A stretch of DNA of 37,959 bases. Origin: JANXSS01 sp043729515. GTDB taxonomy: Bacteria; Pseudomonadota; Gammaproteobacteria; Burkholderiales; Burkholderiaceae_D. Below the pieces are notes generated by a model. That model saw only the letters and a program-made list of their open reading frames with translations, was not told the origin of the DNA and did not search any database. Position 1 is the stretch's first letter, and each line of letters opens with the position of its first letter. Position numbers and translations under genes: made by a program. The stretch is from assembly GCA_043729515.1 (NCBI GenBank), contig JAYTLK010000054.1, positions 1 to 37,959 of the forward strand. The letters run 5' to 3'. Positions 8,578-16,287 of the stretch are shown one piece after another.

Positions 8578-8916
8578 TTAAAGAGCGTCGTTGCCGGTTT
8601 CGCCGGTACGGATGCGTACGACCTGTTGCAATTCATAGACGAAGATCTTGCCGTCCCCGATCTTGCCGGTGCGGGCGGCAGTTTCGATCGCCTCGATCGC
8701 CCGCTCGACGATGCTGTCGTCGACGGCTGCCTCGACCTTGGTCTTTGGCAGGAAATCGACCACGTATTCCGCACCGCGGTATAACTCGGTGTGGCCCTTC
8801 TGACGCCCGAAACCCTTGACCTCGGTAACGGTAATGCCCTGCACGCCGATCGCAGACAGGGCCTCCCGTACTTCGTCGAGCTTGAATGGCTTGATGATTG
8901 CAGAGATCAGTTTCAT
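8578..8916 (-). CDS. glnK: Nitrogen regulatory protein PII (GlnK type)
   Basis: 112 residues, canonical PII length. The T-loop is intact with the uridylylation site Tyr51 (HTELYRGAEY, 42-51), and the N-terminus MKLISAIIKPFKLDEVR and C-terminal signature GKIGDGKIFV are classical. It senses 2-oxoglutarate, ATP/ADP and glutamine status and binds AmtB to close it. It is the first gene of glnK-amtB, ending 10 bases before amtB. The coupling to amtB is why glnK rather than glnB is used. Upstream there are weak candidate sigma-54 and NtrC-type sites (see 9042 and 9399), consistent with expression under nitrogen limitation. Confidence 0.96.
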   Translation of the reverse strand: MKLISAIIKPFKLDEVREALSAIGVQGITVTEVKGFGRQKGHTELYRGAEYVVDFLPKTKVEAAVDDSIVERAIEAIETAARTGKIGDGKIFVYELQQVVRIRTGETGNDAL

Positions 8917-9041
8917 GCTGCCCTCGATTAAAAAGTTACGCTGTTAAACACCACTACACCGGTCATGCCTGTGTTCTTGTTCGCTGCCCGACACCGCATC
9001 CTTTTCAAGCGCAATGGCGTGCCGCATATTTTTTGAGGCCG

Positions 9042-9057
9042 GGCAATAAGCAGGCCG
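9042..9057 (-). promoter_or_regulatory. Candidate sigma-54 (-24/-12) promoter for glnK-amtB
   Basis: On the minus strand CGGCCTG-CTTA-TTGCC has the invariant GG and GC at the correct 10-base interval of the sigma-54 consensus TGGCACG-N4-TTGCW, with mismatches at four less conserved positions. It would start a transcript about 115 bases before glnK. Weak by sequence; supported mainly by the usual control of glnK-amtB. Confidence 0.3.
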
Positions 9058-9398
9058 GCCGACCATCTACGATACGGCTTCGTCGAAATTTCCTGATGGT
9101 CCGTACGGACACGTCGAGTCGGCGGAAATGTTGCCTGACCTTGTATGCCTGATCCTGTTTGCCTGCACTTGTTTGCCCGACCCGCTTGACTTTTCCGGTC
9201 GTCGAACCCAGCTACCGTGCGAATCATTGCGCGGTTCCTGCCGGCACCTCTTTCCGAGGTTTCTCGCCGGTTCGTTCAATGATGTAACCTCGGAGATACA
9301 TGAGCAGGACTCATGCCAGCCAATCAATTAAAAGATTGCTAACTTTTTAATCCTTTATCAAGACGGTTTTCATTGTCTGTCACTTGTAAATCACTTGG

Positions 9399-9417
9399 GC
9401 GCACCAAGTTGGCGCGC
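9399..9417. promoter_or_regulatory. 19-base palindrome resembling an NtrC-binding site
   Basis: GCGCACCAAGTTGGCGCGC is symmetrical apart from one outer pair and the centre. It fits the NtrC pattern TGCACC-N5-GGTGCA with three deviations. It lies about 340 bases upstream of the candidate sigma-54 promoter and 68 bases before the plus-strand ubiK-like gene, so it could act as a distant enhancer for glnK or control the other gene. Confidence 0.35.
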
Positions 9418-9484
9418 AGCTTGAAGTGTCGCACTTGAATGGTGAAGGATGGAAGAAGGCGGTCGTCATGCGGAGAGCCACACA

Positions 9485-9736
9485 ATGAATACGCCAAACT
9501 TTTTTAGCGACATGCAGGCAAAAATCAATCATGCGCTGGAAAATTCCCCAGCCAAGGACATCGAGAAAAATGTCAAAGCAATGATGAGCCAAGGCTTTTC
9601 GAAACTCGATCTCGTCACGCGCGAGGAATTCGACGTCCAGGCACAGGTGCTGGCAACCACCCGTGCCCGGCTTGAAGCGCTGGAGTTGAAGCTTGCCGCG
9701 CTCGAAGCCGCACGCCAGACGCCCACGGGACTCTGA
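9485..9736 (+). CDS. ubiK: UbiK-family accessory factor (BMFP domain)
   Basis: 83 residues; small, helical, with a C-terminal coiled coil (about 46-78, VLATTRARLEALELKLAALE). N-terminus NFFSDMQAKINHALENSPAKDIEKNVKAMM matches the BMFP/YqiC family. UbiK is known as a helper of the ubiquinone biosynthesis complex in aerobic growth; older descriptions call the family membrane fusogenic. Start ATG 9485 is preceded by GGAGAG at seven bases; an upstream in-frame ATG at 9449 would add twelve unconserved residues. comM follows after 14 bases, an adjacency common in this group of bacteria. Confidence 0.85.
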   Translation: MNTPNFFSDMQAKINHALENSPAKDIEKNVKAMMSQGFSKLDLVTREEFDVQAQVLATTRARLEALELKLAALEAARQTPTGL

Positions 9737-9750
9737 ATGCGACGACTTCG

Positions 9751-11304
9751 GTGAGCCTGGCAGTCCTGAAGAGCCGTGCCCTGGCGGGCATGGAGGCGCC
9801 CGAAGTCACGGTGGAGGTGCATCTGGCAAACGGCCTGCCGGCCTTCACGATCGTCGGGCTGCCAGACACCGAAGTAAAGGAATCGAAGGATCGGGTGCGC
9901 GCCGCATTGCAAAACAGCGGCTTCGAATTCCCGGCCCGGCGCATCACGGTCAACCTGGCGCCGGCCGACCTGCCGAAGGAATCCGGCCGTTTCGATCTGC
10001 CGATTGCCCTCGGCATCCTGGCCGCCTCGGGACAGATGCCGGACACCGAATTGCACGCGTATGAATTCGCCGGCGAACTCTCGCTGTCAGGCGAACTGCG
10101 CCCGGTGCGCGGTGCGCTCGCAATGACCTTTGCCATGCATCGCGCGGGCCGGGGCGGCATGCCAGCCGACGCTGCTTCAGCCGCGCGGGCCAGCCACTTC
10201 ATCTTGCCACGGACGAACGCGGCCGAAGCGGCACTCGTCACCGATGCGGCCATCCATCCGGCCGACTCGCTGCGGCAGGTGTTCGCCCATTTTGCTGCGC
10301 TGGATCCGGAGGCGCGGCTTGCCCGGCATGTTGCGCCCGCGGTGCGGCCAGTCGGCACGATGGCAGCGCCGGACTTCGTCGACGTCAAGGGGCAGGCGCA
10401 AGCGAAACGCGCGCTCGAGGTAGCGGCTGCCGGCGGGCACAGCATCCTGATGGTCGGCCCGCCCGGCACCGGGAAGTCGATGCTCGCTGCGCGTTTCGCG
10501 GGCATCCTGCCACCGATGTCGGAGGAAGAAGCGCTCGAATCGGCAGCGGTGCAGTCGCTGACCAGTGGTTTCGATGCCAGCCGCTGGAAACAACGGCCGT
10601 TCCGGGCACCGCATCACACTGCTTCGGGCGTCGCGCTGGTCGGCGGTGGCGGCACGCCGCGTCCGGGGGAAATCTCGCTGGCGCATTGCGGCGTGTTGTT
10701 TCTCGATGAATTGCCGGAATTCGACCGGCGGGTGCTGGAAGTGCTGCGCGAGCCCCTCGAATCGGGCCGGATCACGATTTCCCGTGCCGCCCGCCAGGCG
10801 GATTTTCCGGCGCGCTTTCAACTGGTGGCGGCGATGAATCCCTGTCCCTGCGGCTACCTGGGTCATCCGGCCAACCGCTGCCGCTGCAGTGCCGACAGCA
10901 TCGCCCGCTATCAAGGCAAAATCTCAGGGCCACTGCTCGACCGGATCGATCTTCAGATTCAGGTCGGGGCGCTGGCCCATGCGGAATTGCAAGCGGCGCC
11001 AACCGGCGATGCATCGGCGCAGATCGCCGATCGGGTCACGTGGGCACGCCAGCGTCAAATGCTCCGGCAACGGCAACCGAACCACCTGCTGTCGACTGCC
11101 GGCATCGACCGTTTCTGCCGTCCGGATGCCGCCGGTGACGACATCTTGCGGCAGACGATGCAACGCCTGAACTGGTCTGCACGGGCCTATCACCGGGTCT
11201 TGAAAGTGGCCCGCACGATCGCCGACCTGGCCGACAGCGACGGTGTCAGCGCCGTGCATGTTGCCGAAGCGATCCAGTACCGGCGCGCCCTGCTCGCGCA
11301 ATAA
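9751..11304 (+). CDS. comM: ComM, Mg-chelatase-like AAA+ ATPase (YifB family)
   Basis: 517 residues, full family length. Domain order: N-terminal Lon-protease-like fold (about 1-180), AAA+ Mg-chelatase domain with Walker A G236-PPGTGKS and Walker B VLFLDELPEF, then a C-terminal lid domain. A cysteine-rich insert CPCGYLGHPANRCRC follows the sensor region, as usual in this family. ComM is a hexameric branch-migration helicase that extends recombination during natural transformation. GTG start at 9751, 14 bases after the ubiK-like stop; there is no good ribosome-binding site, but the start residues (SLAVLKSRALAGMEAP) are the conserved N-terminus. Confidence 0.94.
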   Translation: MSLAVLKSRALAGMEAPEVTVEVHLANGLPAFTIVGLPDTEVKESKDRVRAALQNSGFEFPARRITVNLAPADLPKESGRFDLPIALGILAASGQMPDTELHAYEFAGELSLSGELRPVRGALAMTFAMHRAGRGGMPADAASAARASHFILPRTNAAEAALVTDAAIHPADSLRQVFAHFAALDPEARLARHVAPAVRPVGTMAAPDFVDVKGQAQAKRALEVAAAGGHSILMVGPPGTGKSMLAARFAGILPPMSEEEALESAAVQSLTSGFDASRWKQRPFRAPHHTASGVALVGGGGTPRPGEISLAHCGVLFLDELPEFDRRVLEVLREPLESGRITISRAARQADFPARFQLVAAMNPCPCGYLGHPANRCRCSADSIARYQGKISGPLLDRIDLQIQVGALAHAELQAAPTGDASAQIADRVTWARQRQMLRQRQPNHLLSTAGIDRFCRPDAAGDDILRQTMQRLNWSARAYHRVLKVARTIADLADSDGVSAVHVAEAIQYRRALLAQ

Positions 11305-11431
11305 ACAGCCGCGGGACACGGCGCAACCTTGCGCAGAAATACAGCGGGTTGCATTTCCGCATTGCCGCCTTGTCGCAATTGCACATCCCCACCACCATCC
11401 CGCAGCAAAGCATCGACGCGTCACAACGCGA

Positions 11432-11460
11432 TTGAATTTCGTCCAATTCTAAATTATAAT
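11432..11460 (+). promoter_or_regulatory. Sigma-70 promoter of the di-haem peroxidase cluster
   Basis: TTGAAT (11432-11437) and a perfect TATAAT (11455-11460) are separated by exactly 17 bases. The predicted start near 11467 gives a leader of about 26 bases to the ATG at 11493. The -10 box lies inside a Fur box, so iron-loaded Fur would block RNA polymerase. Confidence 0.8.
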
Positions 11461-11468
11461 CATTCTCA
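11454..11468 (+). promoter_or_regulatory. Fur box (iron-responsive operator)
   Basis: TTATAATCATTCTCA matches the 7-1-7 Fur consensus TGATAAT-N-ATTATCA at 12 of 14 informative positions, with flanking AA/TT extending the symmetry. It covers the -10 box of the promoter at 11432-11460. This predicts expression of the downstream cluster when iron is scarce. Confidence 0.85.
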
Positions 11469-11492
11469 TTAAGATTTAGCCGATCGTATCCG

Positions 11493-12833
11493 ATGTCGAT
11501 GATGTTTGCTGCCTTGCTCCCGGTTTTTTCAGATGAAGCTTTTTGCCGGGAAGGCAAATGCCTGTGGCCTGCGCTGTTGCTCGGTCTGACCTTCAGCGTG
11601 GGGATGGCTGGATGCGGCGGCGGCGGCACAGGCAACGCGCCTGTTTCCGCCGCCGGCCAGGCAGCGTCGACAGGTGCGCTGGCAAGCATCTTCAATAACA
11701 CCGTGGCCGGCAGCGCCGAGGTCGTGAGCGACGCGCCGGCCCCGATCCTGTCGCCGGCCGCTGCGCTTGGCAAACTGGTCTTTCGCGATCGCAGCCTGTC
11801 GGCCTCGGGCCGATTGGCCTGTGCCAGCTGCCACGACCCGGACAATGCGCATGCCCCATCAAACGATCTGGCCGCTCAGCTCGGTGGGACGGAATTGACC
11901 TTTCAGGGCAATCGTGCAGCGCCTTCCTTGCGCTATCTGAACCTGACGCCACGTTTTATCCTGGCTGCTGACGGCAGCCCGCGCGGCGGCTTCAACCGCG
12001 ACGGCCGGGCGCAGACTCTGGCCGAGCAGGCGCAACGGCCATTTCTGGCAGCCCACGAAATGGCGAATGCGGATGGCGCCAGCGTCGTCGCCCGGTTGCG
12101 CACGGCGCCCTACGCGGAGCAATTCCGGGCAGTGTTCGGCGCCGCCATCTTCGATGATGCCGCCAGCGCCTTCGACCGGGTGCTGCTGTCGCTGCAGCTG
12201 TATCAGAATGAAGATCCGGCATTCCACCCCTTCGATTCCAAATACGACCGCTTCATCGCTGGCAAGGCCGTGCTCGATCCGGCGGAACTGCGCGGACTTG
12301 CGCTGTTCAACAACCCGAGCAAAGGCAACTGCGCCGCCTGCCATGCCAGCGCCAAGGGCGTCGACGGCGGCGCGCCGCTGTTTACCGACTTCAGTTACGA
12401 CAACCTTGGCGTGCCGCGCAATCCGACGCTGACGGTCAATCGTGATCCGGCTTACTTCGATCTCGGCCTGTGCGGACCCGACCGTACCGACCTGGCCACC
12501 CGCCGCGACCTGTGCGGTGCCTTCAAGGTGCCGACCCTGCGCAACGTCGCCACCAGGCGCGTGTTCTTTCATAACGGGCGCTTCACCCATCTGCACGACG
12601 TGGTCGCGTTCTATGTTCGGCGCGATACCAATCCCGAGGAATGGTATCCGGTGGGCGCCGACGGCAGCGTGCAGAAGTTCGATGACCTGCCGTCTTCGCT
12701 GCACGCCAATGTCAACATGACTGAAGTGCCCTACAACCGCAAGCCAGGCGATGTACCGGCGTTGAATGCGGCAGAAATTGACGACGTCGTCCGTTTTCTT
12801 GGCACGCTCAGCGATGGCTACCGCGCACCGTGA
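11493..12833 (+). CDS. Exported di-haem cytochrome c peroxidase / MauG-family protein
   Basis: 446 residues with two c-type haem sites, CASCH at 110-114 and CAACH at 280-284, spaced as in the bacterial cytochrome c peroxidase/MauG family. The N-terminus holds a hydrophobic stretch (24-40) ending GMAGC41 followed by a glycine run, which reads as a lipoprotein signal with a slightly unusual Met at the -3 position. The Fur box and promoter lie directly upstream, so it is probably made under iron starvation. The porin follows after 109 bases with no clear terminator. Whether it reduces peroxide or oxidises a protein or metal ligand is not decidable here; the iron control argues against a simple detoxifying role. 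The start is one of three close ATGs (11493, 11499, 11502), none with a good ribosome-binding site. Confidence 0.88.
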   Translation: MSMMFAALLPVFSDEAFCREGKCLWPALLLGLTFSVGMAGCGGGGTGNAPVSAAGQAASTGALASIFNNTVAGSAEVVSDAPAPILSPAAALGKLVFRDRSLSASGRLACASCHDPDNAHAPSNDLAAQLGGTELTFQGNRAAPSLRYLNLTPRFILAADGSPRGGFNRDGRAQTLAEQAQRPFLAAHEMANADGASVVARLRTAPYAEQFRAVFGAAIFDDAASAFDRVLLSLQLYQNEDPAFHPFDSKYDRFIAGKAVLDPAELRGLALFNNPSKGNCAACHASAKGVDGGAPLFTDFSYDNLGVPRNPTLTVNRDPAYFDLGLCGPDRTDLATRRDLCGAFKVPTLRNVATRRVFFHNGRFTHLHDVVAFYVRRDTNPEEWYPVGADGSVQKFDDLPSSLHANVNMTEVPYNRKPGDVPALNAAEIDDVVRFLGTLSDGYRAP

Positions 12834-12942
12834 AACAACGACTCACGCAACGATCATCCACCGATTGATTGCTGCTTTTTTTACCGATGATTTTCCGACT
12901 GTTTTCTGACCCGCACCATTCCCGCACCGACAGGACCCCGAC

Positions 12943-14319
12943 ATGACATTGATCCGACCGACACCACCACGCCGCCTGCATCAGGCGCTCCTGGCTGCAC
13001 TTTGCGCCGTTCCGGCCTTCGCCGCCGCCAGCGAGGCCGACCTGATGCGCCGCCTCGACCAGCTTGCTGCCGAACTGCAGAGCGTGAAGGCCGAATTGGC
13101 GGCAACGAAACAAAAGACCGATGCCGTCGACCGCCGCCAGCAAGCCGCTGCATCCATGCCAGCGGCCGCGGCCGCGGCCGCGCCAGCACCCGGCGCCACC
13201 ACCAGCACTGCGCCGATCGCCACCACCGCCGTACCGGTGCCGGTGGCAGCCGCCGAACCACGGCCGCAGCAGACCGTCATCGGCGGCTATGGCGAAGTCA
13301 ATTACAACCGCCCGACCAAGAATGCCAGCGCGGCGCAAGCCGATGTGCGGCGTGTCGTGCTCGGGATTTCGCACCGGTTCGATGAAAAAACCAAACTCGT
13401 CACCGAATTCGAATGGGAACATGCCGTGACCTCGGCCACCGACCGCGGCGAGGTGGCCATCGAGCAGGCTTACATCGAACGGGAATTCGACAACGGCCTG
13501 CGCGCACGCGGCGGCCTGTTTCTGATACCGGCCGGTCTCTTGAACACGAACCACGAACCGACCGCCTTCTACGGTGTCGAGCGCAATTTCGTCGAGACCG
13601 CGATCATCCCGACCACCTGGCGCGAAGTCGGCGTCGGCCTGTCGTCGACGCTCGACAACGGCCTGTCCTGGGACATCGGTCTCACCACCGGCTTCGATCT
13701 GACGAAGTGGGACGCCGCCTCCGCCGACGGCCGTGAGTCTCCATTAGGCAGCATCCACCAGGAAGGTCAACTGGCCAAGTCACGAGACCTGGCAGTCCAT
13801 GGCGCGCTGAACTGGCGCGGCGTGCCTGGCCTGCTGCTGGGCGGATTCGTCTTCTCCGGCAAGGCAGGCCATGGCACGGCCGATTTTGCCGGCAACAATG
13901 CTCGGGTAAGCCTGTGGGATCTGCATGCGCGTTATACGCCCGGCCCGTGGGATTTGTCGGCCCTGTATGCGCGCGGCACCATCAGCAACGCAGGCGGCCT
14001 GAACCTGATTTCGGCCGGCAATCCGAATCCGATCCCCTCGTCGTTTTCCGGTTGGTACACGCAGGCTGCTTACCGCCTCTGGCAATCGGGCGATTACACG
14101 CTTTCGCCATTCGCGCGCTACGAGCGGTTCAACACGGCGCAAGGTTTTGCAGGCTTGCCGGCTGGCGTCGATGCGACGACCGGTCCGGCTGAAAAAGTCG
14201 TGACCGTGGGTGCCAATCTGCGAGTTGGCGAAGGCGTGGTGGTGAAAGCCGATTATCAGAAATTTTCCGAGGACAGCAGCCGCGACCGGATCAATCTCGG
14301 GCTTGGCTATGCGTTCTAG
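12943..14319 (+). CDS. Outer-membrane porin-like beta-barrel with N-terminal coiled coil
   Basis: 458 residues. A signal peptide (about 1-29, ending AFAAAS) is followed by a coiled coil (about 31-66, LMRRLDQLAAELQSVKAELAATK), an Ala/Pro linker (about 68-105), then a beta-barrel with alternating amphipathic strands ending in GLGYAF, the C-terminal Phe typical of outer-membrane proteins. The layout resembles phosphate-selective OprO/P-like porins, but the substrate cannot be read from the sequence. An AGGACC site precedes the ATG. It lies between the di-haem peroxidase and the FMN-binding protein (18 bases), so it probably shares their iron-responsive control and may admit an iron species. Confidence 0.85.
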   Translation: MTLIRPTPPRRLHQALLAALCAVPAFAAASEADLMRRLDQLAAELQSVKAELAATKQKTDAVDRRQQAAASMPAAAAAAAPAPGATTSTAPIATTAVPVPVAAAEPRPQQTVIGGYGEVNYNRPTKNASAAQADVRRVVLGISHRFDEKTKLVTEFEWEHAVTSATDRGEVAIEQAYIEREFDNGLRARGGLFLIPAGLLNTNHEPTAFYGVERNFVETAIIPTTWREVGVGLSSTLDNGLSWDIGLTTGFDLTKWDAASADGRESPLGSIHQEGQLAKSRDLAVHGALNWRGVPGLLLGGFVFSGKAGHGTADFAGNNARVSLWDLHARYTPGPWDLSALYARGTISNAGGLNLISAGNPNPIPSSFSGWYTQAAYRLWQSGDYTLSPFARYERFNTAQGFAGLPAGVDATTGPAEKVVTVGANLRVGEGVVVKADYQKFSEDSSRDRINLGLGYAF

Positions 14320-14337
14320 TCGCAGGATGGATTGCTC

Positions 14338-14901
14338 ATGATGAATCTGCGTTTTCATGCAATGCAACCGGTACTGGTGCTCACGGCAGGCGTTGCGGCA
14401 GGAATGGTGGCGCCGGCGTTCGCGACCCAATATCTGTCGGTCGAACAGGCGCAGCGCGTGCTGTTTCCGGACGCCACGGCCTTCAAGGACGCCGGCCTGC
14501 AGTTGAGCACCGAGCAGATGCATGCGGTGGAAAAACTGGCCGGCCTGCCGGCGCGCTCGGTCGGATGGCGGGTGTTTGCCGCTTACCGCGACAGCACCTT
14601 GCTGGGCCATGTGGTGGTCGACGACGTGGTCGGCAAATACGAACTGATCGGCTATGCGGTGGCGCTCTCGCCGCAGGCAGTGGTGCAGCAGGTCGAAATT
14701 CTGTCCTACCGCGAAAGCCACGGCTTCGAGATCCGCAGCCCGGCCTGGCGGCGCCAGTTCGCCGGCAAGACGGCGCAGGCCGGGCTTGCCGTCGGCGACG
14801 GCATTGCCAACATCAGTGGCGCCACCTTGTCCTGCACCCATGTCACCGACGGCGTGCGCCGCATTGCCGCCGTGGCCCAGGTCGCGCTGAAGCCGGCGTG
14901 A
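14338..14901 (+). CDS. Exported FMN-binding domain protein
   Basis: 187 residues: a signal peptide (about 1-29, ending APAFA) and an FMN-binding domain of the NqrC/RnfG type. The flavinylation motif SGAT is at 160-163, so Thr163 is the expected attachment site for FMN through a phosphoester bond. The acidic residue usually three places before the Ser/Thr in ApbE targets is Ala157 here, a deviation. The gene for the modifying enzyme ApbE follows directly with a GTGA overlap, a strong functional link. ATG 14338 is six bases after AGGATGGA; a TTG at 14332 is less likely. Probable role: one-electron carrier in the periplasm. Confidence 0.87.
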   Translation: MMNLRFHAMQPVLVLTAGVAAGMVAPAFATQYLSVEQAQRVLFPDATAFKDAGLQLSTEQMHAVEKLAGLPARSVGWRVFAAYRDSTLLGHVVVDDVVGKYELIGYAVALSPQAVVQQVEILSYRESHGFEIRSPAWRRQFAGKTAQAGLAVGDGIANISGATLSCTHVTDGVRRIAAVAQVALKPA

Positions 14902-15734
14902 TCCGCCGCGCCCAGCCCTGGTTGGGCACGCTGGTCGACATCACGATCACTGCGCCCGATGACGACGTGGTGATGGCGGCGCGTGCCATCGATGCGGCAT
15001 TCGCCGTGGTGGGTTTGGTGCACCGGCTGATGAGTTTTCATGATGCCGCGAGCGATGTCGGCTTGATCAATCAGCTGGCAACAGGAAAAGATTGCCGGGT
15101 CGATGCCCATACCGCGCGCGTGCTGCGCTGCGCGCTGTTGCTGCAGGAAGCCAGCGGCGGCCTGTTCGACATCGCCTGTGCCGATGCGCTGATGGCGTGG
15201 GGTCAGCTGCCGGTCGTCGGCAACGGTGCTGCCGCAGATGCAACCGGCGGGAGCATGGTAGTCCTGGCCGTCGCGGAGGACAATCGCGTGATCAGACTGC
15301 GCGAGGGCGCCATCGACCTCGGCGGCATTGCCAAGGGCTATGCAGTCGACCAGGCGGTCGACACCCTTCAGGCGGCCGGCGTGACGGCCGGGATCGTCAA
15401 CGCCGGCGGCGACCTGCGTACCTGGGGCGCGCCGGGCATGTTGGTCGCCATCCGCGATCCGGATGCGCCACGCCGCGCCGGCCGCATGCTGCAGCTGCAG
15501 GACTGCGCCCTGGCCACCTCCGCCGGTTATTTTTCCCGTCGTCAGGTCGACGGCGTCGATACCTGCGCACTGGTCGACACCAGGACCGGCCGCCCGGTCC
15601 TGCACGGGCGCAGTGTTTCCGTCATGGCGCCCACCTGCATGCTGGCCGATGGCCTGACCAAGCCGATCATAGCCAGTGTCGACCCGCGGCATCCTGTGCT
15701 GGCCCGTTTCGACGCCACCGCGTTCGTGCTCTAG
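14898..15734 (+). CDS. apbE: FAD:protein FMN transferase (ApbE family), no signal peptide
   Basis: 278 residues. ApbE splits FAD and attaches FMN to a Thr/Ser of target proteins. Visible family motifs are DLGGIAKGYAVD (near residue 140), NAGGDLRTWG and TSAGYFSRR in the C-terminal half. The GTG start overlaps the stop of the FMN-binding protein by four bases. Most ApbE proteins are exported lipoproteins, but this one begins directly with the mature domain (RRAQPWLGTLVDI) and has no signal; upstream in-frame sequence is a shadow of the preceding gene. It would thus act in the cytoplasm, unlike its exported target, unless export is by another route. Confidence 0.9.
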   Translation: MIRRAQPWLGTLVDITITAPDDDVVMAARAIDAAFAVVGLVHRLMSFHDAASDVGLINQLATGKDCRVDAHTARVLRCALLLQEASGGLFDIACADALMAWGQLPVVGNGAAADATGGSMVVLAVAEDNRVIRLREGAIDLGGIAKGYAVDQAVDTLQAAGVTAGIVNAGGDLRTWGAPGMLVAIRDPDAPRRAGRMLQLQDCALATSAGYFSRRQVDGVDTCALVDTRTGRPVLHGRSVSVMAPTCMLADGLTKPIIASVDPRHPVLARFDATAFVL

Positions 15735-15789
15735 CTGCTCCGGCTGCTCCAGCCGCACCTGCCGGGCATTACCCGCTCTGTCTTGCCAC

Positions 15790-15795
15790 TATAAT
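15790..15795 (+). promoter_or_regulatory. TATAAT box six bases before an ATG (possible leaderless start)
   Basis: A perfect TATAAT ends six bases before the ATG at 15802 of the four-helix membrane protein; transcription would start at or next to the A of the ATG. No ribosome-binding site is present between 15735 and 15801. The -35 region is poor (ATTACC at 16-base spacing). Confidence 0.4.
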
Positions 15796-15801
15796 CACGC
15801 C

Positions 15802-16287
15802 ATGCGCATTTCCAGACAAAGCCTGCATTCTCCCCAGCGCGCCCGCACCGCTCTCGGCCTGCGCCTGCCGTCATGGCAGCGGCGCGGCTTCTACGGCGTC
15901 TTCGGCGTGCTGCTGGCCAGCGGTCTGGCCTGGCTCGCGGCGCATTTCTTTCTGCGGCGGGCGGGCGAATTCGGGCCGACGATCCATCCGTTCGAACCCT
16001 GGTCGATGAAGCTGCACGGAGCGGCCGCCATGGCTGCCCTGTGGTGGGTCGGCAGTTTGCTGCAGATCCATGTGCGGCGGGCGCTGGCTGCGCAGCGCAA
16101 TGTCGCCGCCGGCTGGAGCATGCTCGGCCTCCTGGCGTGGCTCACGCTGACCGGCTACGGCCTGTATTACCTGGCCGGTGAAGAGAGCCGCCCGCTGTGG
16201 TCGGGCGCGCACTGGGTGGCTGGCGTCGTCCTGCCGTTGTTGGTCTGGGTCCATGTGCGGACCGGCCGCAAGTTGAGATCGGCATGA
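15802..16287 (+). CDS. Four-helix inner-membrane protein with paired histidines, possible di-haem b-type cytochrome
   Basis: 161 residues with four predicted membrane helices (about 30-51, 72-92, 104-125, 136-154). Histidines sit in pairs near opposite ends of helix 2 (His72, His90) and helix 4 (His137, His151), the geometry expected for two bis-His haems stacked across the membrane, as in b561-like, DUF4405-like and PepSY-type redox proteins. Further histidines are His48 and His62. I do not recognise a specific family. Position 67 bases after apbE suggests it carries electrons across the membrane to the flavinylated protein (inference). The next gene overlaps its stop as ATGA. In-frame upstream codons back to 15676 overlap apbE and are ignored. 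Confidence 0.75.
   Translation: MRISRQSLHSPQRARTALGLRLPSWQRRGFYGVFGVLLASGLAWLAAHFFLRRAGEFGPTIHPFEPWSMKLHGAAAMAALWWVGSLLQIHVRRALAAQRNVAAGWSMLGLLAWLTLTGYGLYYLAGEESRPLWSGAHWVAGVVLPLLVWVHVRTGRKLRSA

Larger units (their letters stand above)
8917..9484. other. Long intergenic region between glnK and the ubiK-like gene
   Basis: About 570 bases between divergent genes with no convincing coding frame. It contains a candidate sigma-54 promoter for glnK (9042-9057), a near-perfect 19-base palindrome like an NtrC site (9399-9417), and a small perfect inverted repeat CATGAG/CTCATG (9299-9315) of unknown meaning. Open frames on both strands here have no family resemblance. No RNA gene recognised. Confidence 0.6.

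Noticed and set aside
6972..8774. A 600-codon open frame suggesting an AmtB with a 69-residue extra N-terminus
   Set aside because: The extra part lies within glnK in another frame and has no protein-like character; a good ribosome-binding site and signal peptide mark the start at 8567.
9011..9024. GGCACG...TGC sequence on the minus strand resembling a sigma-54 promoter for glnK
   Set aside because: The GG and GC elements are nine rather than ten bases apart, a spacing not tolerated by sigma-54; the element at 9042-9057 has the right spacing.
14565..14897. 111 in-frame codons upstream of apbE that could supply a signal peptide
   Set aside because: They are a shadow of the FMN-binding protein gene, Arg/Gly/Pro-rich and without a hydrophobic signal; the GTGA overlap start is better.
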